The notes below the pieces were generated by a model. The model did not search any database, was not told the DNA's origin, and saw nothing but the letters and a program-made list of their open reading frames with translations. Position numbers and translations under genes: made by a program. Shown here piece after piece: positions 37,513 through 43,836 of a stretch of 64,000 nt of DNA. Position 1 is the stretch's first letter. The number at the start of each line of letters is the position of its first letter. The stretch covers positions 66,674 through 130,673 of the forward strand of contig JAWKTK010000026.1 in the NCBI GenBank assembly GCA_041399205.1. Reading direction: 5' to 3'. This DNA is from JAGQOZ01 sp041399205 (lineage in GTDB: Bacteria > Planctomycetota > Planctomycetia > Pirellulales > Pirellulaceae).

Positions 37513-37634
37513 CCAATCGGCTGAAAGATGCCAGCCATTCGCAGACACTGTCTTCCGCCCAATCGTAGCCTTGCTGTTCTGCCTAATCGGATGAAATATG
37601 ACAGCCATTGGAAGGGGCGGTCTTCCGCCCAGCG
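37513..37634. repeat. degenerate direct repeat ending in TCTTCCGCCC
   Basis: Two units of about 52 bases, 37513-37564 and 37583-37634. They share AATCGG-x-TGAAA-x-ATG, CAGCCATT and TCTTCCGCCCA. The second unit can fold through GGGCGG-TCTT-CCGCCC. A further CCTTCCGCCC lies at 37681. Confidence 0.6.
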
Positions 37635-37837
37635 GCAAGAAACATCGTTGCCGGTGTGCCTCAGCCACCGGTCGTCGTACCCTTCCGCCCCGTTTAGCCC
37701 AGCGGGCGACACATGCTTCTTCTCGAAGGCTTGGGATTGTGGCGTGCACCGGTCAAGGATGATTGTGGATGGCGCCAAGCCCTGTTTCTTTTAATGGCTG
37801 GCACCAAACCAAGCTCTCTCTGTGTTGCTCTCACGGA

Positions 37838-37923
37838 GTAGCATGGGCCCATGGCCGGCCCATGGCCCGTTGCCCATACTAACCTACAAAGCGCAAGAAA
37901 CACGGGCCATGGGCCCATGCTAC
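37838..37923. repeat. long inverted-repeat element, copy 1
   Basis: Arms GTAGCATGGGCCCATGGCC and its complement at the other end (GGCCATGGGCCCATGCTAC) enclose about 45 bases. Each arm itself contains the palindrome ATGGGCCCAT. This copy has 11 extra bases (a second GGCCCATGGCC-like piece) relative to the copy at 39213. Confidence 0.8.
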
Positions 37924-38106
37924 AATAAACGGTTGGTGCCAACGATGGCACCAACCACGTCCTCCTCAGCCCAGCGGGCGACACATGCGGATGCTCGAAG
38001 ACGCTCAACATCACAGTCGGCTGCCACCGCTAATCGAATCAGGGGCTTCAACGTAGTAATTGGAAACGCGGAGGCGCAGAGTACGCAGAGAAGAATCAGG
38101 CAACTC

Positions 38107-38180
38107 TGCGACCTCGGCGCCTCTGCGTTTCAATCTTTTTTCGATGGTTTTGGGGTGACTGATGATTGTGGATGGCACCA
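38107..38180. repeat. 74-bp repeat, copy 1
   Basis: Begins TGCGACCTCGGCGCCTCTGC and ends TGATTGTGGATGGCACCA. It matches 39294-39367 at all but three positions. Its end (GATGATTGTGGATGGC) also occurs alone at 37758. Confidence 0.8.
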
Positions 38181-38363
38181 GCCAGGTCCTTCGGCCCGAA
38201 GCGGCCAGCCAGTTATTAAGCCCAGGACAACGTCCTGGGAACGGACCAAATACGAAACCTTCGGGCCAACGGTCCAACCCTTCAAAGTTGCTATCGCCGC
38301 TTCGCGGCTAACGACAACGATGGCGATGGTGTCTGCGGGCTGACGCCCGCAGCTACGGGCTAT

Positions 38364-38588
38364 CGCCGCTTCGCGGCTAGGGAACGGATTTAACCGCGGA
38401 GCGGTGCAAGCACTTAGCTGCGGGCGTGAGCCCGCAGATCGTTGTCCATCTACATCCGCAAGCCGCGAAGCGGCGACAGCAGTCACAGTGATGCTCCGAT
38501 TCATGGGATTTAGGCTCGGCGTTTGGTGTGTGCGAATGGGCTGCTGTCGCCGCTTCGCGGCTAACGACAACGTTGGCGATGGTGTCTG
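38364..38588. repeat. 225-bp direct repeat, copy 1
   Basis: Matches 38916-39140 with two visible differences (G/A at 38547, T/A at 38573). It contains three GCCGC palindromes and a GCTGCGGGCGTGAGCCCGCAG hairpin. Confidence 0.85.
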
Positions 38589-38915
38589 CGGGCTGACGCC
38601 CGCAGCTACGGGCTATCGCCGCTTCGCGGCTAGGGAACGGATTTAACCGCGGTGCGCAACGGCCGAGCGAGTTGTAGGCGGAGGGTGGTGAGGTTTGTCG
38701 ATGTAGCCATGGTATTCATACTGTGCGCCTCGCTTTTCAACGCGATTAGGGTGATTGTATTGTTATAGTGTTCGCTCGTGTGTATCGCATGGTATTTGCC
38801 GCGAGTTGAATAGGTTGCTGTCGCCGCTTCGCGGCTAACGACAACGATGGCAATGGTGTCTGCGGGCTATCGCCGCTTCGCGGCTAGTGGTTCGTGTGTT
38901 TTCGAGGCTGCATGG

Positions 38916-39140
38916 CGCCGCTTCGCGGCTAGGGAACGGATTTAACCGCGGAGCGGTGCAAGCACTTAGCTGCGGGCGTGAGCCCGCAGATCGTTGTCCA
39001 TCTACATCCGCAAGCCGCGAAGCGGCGACAGCAGTCACAGTGATGCTCCGATTCATGGGATTTAGGCTCGGCGTTTGGTGTGTGCGAATGGGCTGCTATC
39101 GCCGCTTCGCGGCTAACGACAACGATGGCGATGGTGTCTG
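38916..39140. repeat. 225-bp direct repeat, copy 2
   Basis: Second copy of 38364-38588, displaced by 552 bases. The sequence between the copies includes a unique, more AT-rich stretch (about 38655-38815) with no gene. Confidence 0.85.
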
Positions 39141-39212
39141 CTATCGCCGCTTCGCGGCTAGGGAACGGATTTAACCGCGGAGCGGTGCTTTTAATGGATG
39201 GCACCAAACGGA

Positions 39213-39287
39213 GTAGCATGGGCCCATGGCCCGTTGCCCATACTAACCTAAAAAACGCAAAAAACACGGGCCATGGGCCCATGCTAC
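39213..39287. repeat. long inverted-repeat element, copy 2
   Basis: Same arms as copy 1 (GTAGCATGGGCCCATGGCCC and its complement) enclosing CCCATACTAACCTAAAAAAC. Both copies are preceded by TTTTAATGG-x-TGGCACCAAAC and followed by AATAAA. Confidence 0.8.
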
Positions 39288-39293
39288 AATAAA

Positions 39294-39367
39294 TGCGACC
39301 TCGGCGCCTCTGCGTTTCAATCTTTTTTCGATGATTTTGGGGTGGGTGATGATTGTGGATGGCACCA
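39294..39367. repeat. 74-bp repeat, copy 2
   Basis: Second copy of 38107-38180, here placed six bases after the inverted-repeat element, so the order of the parts differs from the first occurrence. Confidence 0.8.
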
Positions 39368-39391
39368 ACCACGTCCCAACCACGTCCTGCA

Positions 39392-41203
39392 TTATCCGGG
39401 CCTTCTAACGCTGTAGTGGCTCGCCATTACATCATTGCTGAATATGTCGTAAAAGGAAGGAGGTGTCAAATAGGCTTGAACTACATCATAGGTGCCTATA
39501 GGAACTTCAATCCTAGAGTGCGACACCCGCAAACGCATCACATCGCCACCATGATAAAGCACAAAAACATACTGCTCGCCTGCGTCGATCTGAATATTGA
39601 GATCCGAGAGGTCAAAGGTCAGTAAGAAATTCTTAAACGGATTAATTCCGCCTGCTCTGCCCCACTCCTCGACGGATATCGGTGCAGCGATAGGTTGATA
39701 TGACAGATCCGGAACCGGTTCCGGCGCAAAGTTGCCGTTTGTTGGATAGTTCACTGAGTTGTCAAAGAACGTGTTTGATCGACTGAGGATGTCTCCCTTG
39801 TATACTTCCAGGAAATAGCTGTTCCCCGCAAATTCCTCTAGCTCAACTTCTAGGCCATCTGTAACGCGTTCCCCCTTGACCACAATCCTCAACTGCTCCA
39901 AAGTCCCCGACTGCGGTACTGAATAAACCGCTGTCCCTGGCCGGCGCCAGTCGCCCGAATCCCACATCGCCACACTCAACGACCCATCACTATTCGAACT
40001 TCCTTCATTCCCCATTGGGTCAATTCGATTCACTAAGGTTTCGATTCTGTCTTCAATGACCGGTGCGTGGGTGTCGACGTGCAGGAGGAGGTCGGCGAAG
40101 TCGAATTCGGCGTCGGCTGGGTTGTCCGAGTCGGTTTCGAAGGCGATCAGCAGCGTGTCGTTCGGCAGAGTGATCACGCCTTGGCGGTTGACGTAGCGGC
40201 CGAGCATGGTTCGCAGCGAACTGTTTTCTGCTAGTTCCGCCGAACCGCCTTTGCCGATCACGATGTCGCTTAAACGATCGCCGTTCTTCAGGATCAACGT
40301 CTGCAACGCATCGTCGCTGGTGAACGATTCCACTTCATTCGGATTGGCGAATTCGCTGGTCGACGTTTGTACGGTGAACGTGATTTCGGTCTTCACGCCG
40401 CCGAATTCCGCTCTGGAAACATCGCCCACTTCGATTGGTAAATCATTGAACAACGGAACGCTAACCGGTTGGCTGTCCCCTTGGCCCAATCGCTGCAGCC
40501 AGACTTTACCTTGCACCGTGTCGGCCGCCTGGCTGTCGGCATCAAACGCTAAAACAGTGACCCTGGCACTCCCGGTTTTGCCTCGTCCATCCTTCAGTTC
40601 TTTTCCGTCCTTCCACGTCCCTTTGAACGCCGCTTCGGCGATGGCCAAATCTCGCAGCTGTGCTTGAGCGGCGATCGAACGGAGCGGCATCGCCTTGGAC
40701 GCTCGATGCCGCAACGTCTGCCGAGCCACAGTGACATCGTTTATCAGTTCTTGCAGCGAAGTCAAGCTACCGGTGCGAGCCACGGTCAGTGTCTGCGGCA
40801 TGCGAATATTTTCCCACGTCTGATCATTTGTGCGGCGAATTCCCAGCGACTGCCGCAACTTCAGAATCACGTCTTTCGGGTTGATGCCCGGCGTCAACAA
40901 CTTGACCGACTTGTCCAGCGATCCCGACTGATCGAACGCACCGCCCGGCACAAACGCAGCCGGCTTGGCAACTTCGGCCGGAAAGGCAAACGCCACGTCA
41001 GGCGAATTCGCCGACGCGGGCGACGCCGACAACATCTGGCGACCTTCCAGGGGTTCGAGTTCCAACGAACCGAATCGCCGCGCCGCTGGCCGAGTGCGTT
41101 GGGGTTGTTGGTGTTGGCGTCGAATTCGATCTCTCAGCAGCAAACTAGGTGAAGCGGACAAGAAGCGTCTAAGAACATTTGACATCATGTTGCGGACCAC
41201 CAT
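39392..41203 (-). CDS. large surface protein with LEPL-type N-terminal motif
   Basis: 603 residues from ATG 41203 (AAGGG upstream; other Met codons lie nearby). The N terminus is strongly basic with a hydrophobic serine-rich stretch (VLRRFLSASPSLLL), then LELEPLEGRQMLSASP, the planctomycete LEPR-x-LLS surface-protein motif. The rest is beta-rich with many Asp, Thr and Ser, no Cys and no recognised enzyme domain; segments such as GKTGSARVTVLAFDADSQAA and LSDIVIGKGGSAELAENSS suggest repeated beta-sandwich units. The stop lies directly at the edge of the repeat mosaic and the end (HYSVRRPG) lacks any anchor, so the gene may have lost its 3' part. Probably exported; role unknown. Confidence 0.75.
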   Translation of the reverse strand: MVVRNMMSNVLRRFLSASPSLLLRDRIRRQHQQPQRTRPAARRFGSLELEPLEGRQMLSASPASANSPDVAFAFPAEVAKPAAFVPGGAFDQSGSLDKSVKLLTPGINPKDVILKLRQSLGIRRTNDQTWENIRMPQTLTVARTGSLTSLQELINDVTVARQTLRHRASKAMPLRSIAAQAQLRDLAIAEAAFKGTWKDGKELKDGRGKTGSARVTVLAFDADSQAADTVQGKVWLQRLGQGDSQPVSVPLFNDLPIEVGDVSRAEFGGVKTEITFTVQTSTSEFANPNEVESFTSDDALQTLILKNGDRLSDIVIGKGGSAELAENSSLRTMLGRYVNRQGVITLPNDTLLIAFETDSDNPADAEFDFADLLLHVDTHAPVIEDRIETLVNRIDPMGNEGSSNSDGSLSVAMWDSGDWRRPGTAVYSVPQSGTLEQLRIVVKGERVTDGLEVELEEFAGNSYFLEVYKGDILSRSNTFFDNSVNYPTNGNFAPEPVPDLSYQPIAAPISVEEWGRAGGINPFKNFLLTFDLSDLNIQIDAGEQYVFVLYHGGDVMRLRVSHSRIEVPIGTYDVVQAYLTPPSFYDIFSNDVMASHYSVRRPG

Positions 41204-41457
41204 TCGAATTCCCTTGAAAAAGCCCCGTGGCAAAACATGTAGGAACCACCGAAAGCCAAATGTTCAGCGCATCCCCAATAGGCGGGCTCGATTATATCCC
41301 AGACCATCGGGGCCCGTGAAGTCATCAAATTGTTTACATGTCAGGTACCGGCTAACTAGCAGCGTGCAGCGGAGGTGCGATTCGCCTAAGATTGTAGTTT
41401 TTTCGGGGCGTTGCCTAACGGTGTTGACTACAAGGCGTAACGAATCAGGAGTATTGC

Positions 41458-42246
41458 ATGCGCAAGACCGTCTTTGCGATTGGGGCTCATCCAGACGACA
41501 TCGAGTTTGTGATGGCCGGCACGCTGCTACAGCTTCAAGCGGTCGGATTCGAAGTCCATTACATGAACGTGGCCAACGGTTGTTGCGGTTCCACCGTGAC
41601 TGATGCCCAGGAAACAGCCGCCATTCGTTTGGATGAATCTCGGCAAGCCGCCAATTTAATTGGGGCGATCCATCATCCCAGTATCGCAAATGATCTAGAA
41701 ATACTTTATGACTTAACGCTGCTGCGTAAACTGGCGGCAATTATTCGCGAAGTTTCGCCAGCGGTGATTTTGACGCATTCGCCCCAAGACTACATGGAAG
41801 ATCACGTCAACACGTGTCGCTTGGTGGTCACAGCGGCGTTTGCCAGAGGAATGCCCAATTTTCAAGTTGCTCCGTCCACTCCCATCACCGACACTCCTGT
41901 CACGCTTTATCACGCTCAGCCGCATGGCAATTGCGATGCACTAGGCCAGCCGATTGTTCCCAGCCTGTTTGTGGATGTGACCGACACCATGGACACCAAG
42001 GCCAAAATGTTGGCGTGTCACGCTAGCCAAAAACGTTGGTTAGATGAAAGCCAAGGTATGAATTCGTACATTGATTCGATGCGACAGCTGTCGCAGGCCG
42101 TTGGAGCTCTTTCGCGAAAATTCGCCTATGCGGAAGGTTGGCGACGTCATTCGCATTTGGGATTTTGTAACGAATCAGACGATCCGCTCTCGGAATCGCT
42201 GCCTCCGCCAATTATCCATCGCATCGTTCCGAATGAAGTTGATTAA
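41458..42246 (+). CDS. PIG-L family deacetylase
   Basis: 262 residues from ATG 41458 with AGGAG upstream. Zinc-dependent N-deacetylase fold: AIGAHPDDIEFVMAGTLLQL carries the AHPDD metal motif, VILTHSPQDYMEDHVNTCRL holds the HxxDH-type second site, and CHASQKRWLDE the conserved C-terminal helix. PIG-L/LmbE members deacetylate GlcNAc-containing substrates; in planctomycetes many copies exist and the substrate of this one is unknown. It ends 24 bases before the D-threonine-aldolase-like gene on the same strand, so they may act in one pathway. Confidence 0.92.
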   Translation: MRKTVFAIGAHPDDIEFVMAGTLLQLQAVGFEVHYMNVANGCCGSTVTDAQETAAIRLDESRQAANLIGAIHHPSIANDLEILYDLTLLRKLAAIIREVSPAVILTHSPQDYMEDHVNTCRLVVTAAFARGMPNFQVAPSTPITDTPVTLYHAQPHGNCDALGQPIVPSLFVDVTDTMDTKAKMLACHASQKRWLDESQGMNSYIDSMRQLSQAVGALSRKFAYAEGWRRHSHLGFCNESDDPLSESLPPPIIHRIVPNEVD

Positions 42247-42270
42247 CACTGTTTGATTGGAATCCGAACC

Positions 42271-43362
42271 ATGAATCAGAATGAAATTCCAACGCCTGCC
42301 ATTGCGATTGATTTGGCCACAGTCCAACGCAACTTGCAACGCATGGCCGACTACGCGGCCGACCACAAACTGCAGCTGCGACCCCATATCAAGACACACA
42401 AATCCAAGATGGTCGGGAAGATGCAATTGGAATTGGGAGCGGTTGGTTTGACCGTGGCCAAGGTGGGTGAAGCCGAAGTGATGTCGGACGTCTGTGACGA
42501 CATCTTTGTGGCGTACCCGACAGTTGACCAACATCGCTGTCGCCGAATTGCCCAGTTAGCTAAACGCCTTCACATTGCCGTGGGCATTGATTCAGAAGTG
42601 TGTGCCGAACAGTTGTCACAAGCGGCCGTGGATGCCGATGTTGACATTGGCATCTTGGTGGATCTAGATGTGGGCTATGGGCGAACCGGAGTCTGCACGG
42701 TCGAAGATTCCGTTCGGCTGGGGAAATTCGTTCAGCAGCTTCCCGGGTTATCGCTGGAAGGAATCATGGTCTATTCGGGCAACGTCCTGGGAAATACTAC
42801 TGAACAAGCGGAAATCTTCGCAGGAATTGAAGCCTTGATCGGGCAAGCTCGTTTGGAGTGGCTCCAGCAGGCGTTACCGGTCGATGTGATTTCCAGCGGT
42901 TCGACTCCGTCTGCCTATCAATCTCATTTTGCACCCAGCGTGACGGAAATTCGTCCTGGAACGTATGTCTTCAATGACCTGAATATTGTGTACGGCGGCT
43001 ATGGCCAGCTGGAAGATTGTGCTGCCAAGATTCTGAGCACCGTGGTCAGCAACAATCAGAAAAACCAAGTAGTCTTGGATGCGGGTTCAAAGACGTTAAC
43101 CAGCGATCTGTGCGGACCACGGCCCGACGCTGGACATGGACTGATTTTGGAATATCCAGAAGCAAAAATCGTGAAACTCACCGAAGAACACGCGCAAGTG
43201 GACGTGTCAAAATGTAAGAAAAAACCGCAGCTGGGTGAACGAGTTTCCATTATTCCCAACCATATCTGTCCCTGCATGAATTTGCAGAATCACGTCTGGT
43301 GGCTTTCCAGCGACGGACAAGCAACCCAAGAGGCGGTCGATGCGCGAGGTTTGCTGTCGTAG
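42271..43362 (+). CDS. D-threonine aldolase / D-serine dehydratase-like PLP enzyme
   Basis: 363 residues. Fold-type III PLP enzyme (alanine racemase N-terminal barrel) with a D-serine-dehydratase-like C-terminal domain. The PLP lysine is in LRPHIKTHKS near residue 45; VDLDVGYGRTG and VISSGSTPSAY (phosphate loop) follow. The metal-binding His-x-Cys pair of this family is in IPNHICPCMN near the end. Members cleave D-threonine to glycine and acetaldehyde, or deaminate D-serine or 3-hydroxyaspartate; the substrate cannot be fixed from sequence alone. ATG 42271 is preferred over a TTG at 42253. Downstream of the PIG-L gene. Confidence 0.9.
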   Translation: MNQNEIPTPAIAIDLATVQRNLQRMADYAADHKLQLRPHIKTHKSKMVGKMQLELGAVGLTVAKVGEAEVMSDVCDDIFVAYPTVDQHRCRRIAQLAKRLHIAVGIDSEVCAEQLSQAAVDADVDIGILVDLDVGYGRTGVCTVEDSVRLGKFVQQLPGLSLEGIMVYSGNVLGNTTEQAEIFAGIEALIGQARLEWLQQALPVDVISSGSTPSAYQSHFAPSVTEIRPGTYVFNDLNIVYGGYGQLEDCAAKILSTVVSNNQKNQVVLDAGSKTLTSDLCGPRPDAGHGLILEYPEAKIVKLTEEHAQVDVSKCKKKPQLGERVSIIPNHICPCMNLQNHVWWLSSDGQATQEAVDARGLLS

Positions 43363-43560
43363 ATCAACGGCAGTATTTTTTCAAAGAAATTTCTTTCTAT
43401 ATTACGCCAATTTAATGATCGAACCAAAGCGATCGAATTTGGTCGAATCTGCACGATCTTGGACGAACCAAGATTTAGCGAATTGACGATCCCCGCCAAC
43501 TGTGGTCTACTTCCCTTGCTGTTTGGTTACAGCCTCAACTGAATGTCACTGGACTTTCGT

Positions 43561-43687
43561 AAGGAGGGGTGCTGTTGTTGCTAGATCCGCTTGGTCGCGT
43601 GACGAAGAAACTTGTTTCGATTCGTTTCTTGTTTTGACCCGAAAGTTCCTGCATCAGCACGTGTTGCCTCCGCTTGGTACAGTGAGC
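43561..43687 (+). ncRNA. candidate structured RNA ending at a strong hairpin
   Basis: In the 474-bp gap between the aldolase and kinase genes this stretch folds as one long nested rod: GGAGG 43563-43567 with CCTCC 43667-43671; GTGCTG 43569-43574 with CAGCAC 43655-43660; GGTC 43593-43596 with GACC 43636-43639; AAGAAAC 43605-43611 with GTTTCTT 43624-43630. A 14-bp terminator-like hairpin follows at once. Frames across it do not look like protein. It lacks the conserved SRP-RNA loop and RNase P or tmRNA landmarks. No family assigned. The gap on either side (43363-43560 and 43723-43836) holds nothing I can name. Confidence 0.4.
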
Positions 43688-43722
43688 AAATCCCTCCTAG
43701 GCTCGTCACCTAGGAGGGATTT
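43688..43722 (+). terminator. 14-bp perfect hairpin, probable (bidirectional) terminator
   Basis: AAATCCCTCCTAGG pairs perfectly with CCTAGGAGGGATTT around a seven-base loop, followed by TTTGCGTTTC on the + strand. It is the strongest hairpin in the gap and lies at the end of the candidate RNA. Being symmetric, it could also stop leftward transcripts. Confidence 0.7.
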
Positions 43723-43836
43723 TGCGTTTCTAGCGAACTGCTAATCAAGGGTTGGCCACGTTAGCGGTGACTTTCGCACAGCTACCTCCGTTGCTGCGAT
43801 GGCACGTCAATGTAGTCTTTGTGTGATTCGCGAGCT

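Larger units (their letters stand above)
38295..39160. repeat. array of eleven GCCGC-TTC-GCGGC palindromes
   Basis: The 16-base core CGCCGCTTCGCGGCTA starts at 38295, 38364, 38548, 38617, 38822, 38871, 38916, 39100 and 39145; the reverse complement is at 38461 and 39013. Each can form a 5-bp GC stem with a three-base loop. The copies are separated by related spacers (ACGACAACGATGGCGATGG, GGGAACGGATTTAACCGCGG), some with a second palindrome CTGCGGGC-TGA-CGCCCGCAG. The appearance is that of REP/BIME-like intergenic repeats. Confidence 0.8.
37500..39391. repeat. 1.9-kb gene-free mosaic of palindromic and direct repeats
   Basis: No protein-coding gene is supported here. The region is built from several repeat families described separately: a 45-bp degenerate repeat near 37.5 kb, two copies of a long inverted repeat, two copies of a 74-bp sequence, a 225-bp direct repeat 552 bases apart, and eleven copies of a 13-base GC-rich palindrome. 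Hairpins such as CCCAGGACAACGTCCTGGG (38221-38239) and GGGCGGTCTTCCGCCC also occur. Frames that cross it translate the repeats (SREAAIA-like peptides) and are artefacts. There is no transposase in the window. Confidence 0.8.

Noticed and set aside
38295..39160. CRISPR array
   Set aside because: The repeated unit is a short palindrome at irregular spacing (49-205 bases) and the spacers are themselves related; there are no cas genes.
38130..39372. Reading frames of 80-147 codons across the repeat mosaic (peptides rich in SREAAIA, FPSREAA and similar)
   Set aside because: They occur on both strands, are made of translated repeats, overlap each other and lack ribosome-binding sites.
43363..43560. 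tRNA or other RNA gene
   Set aside because: No cloverleaf, no GTTCGA-type T-loop and no CCA-type end was found here.
43561..43722. SRP RNA, tmRNA or RNase P RNA
   Set aside because: None of their invariant sequences (GGAAGCAGC-type SRP loop, tmRNA 5' end with tag frame, RNase P core) was found.
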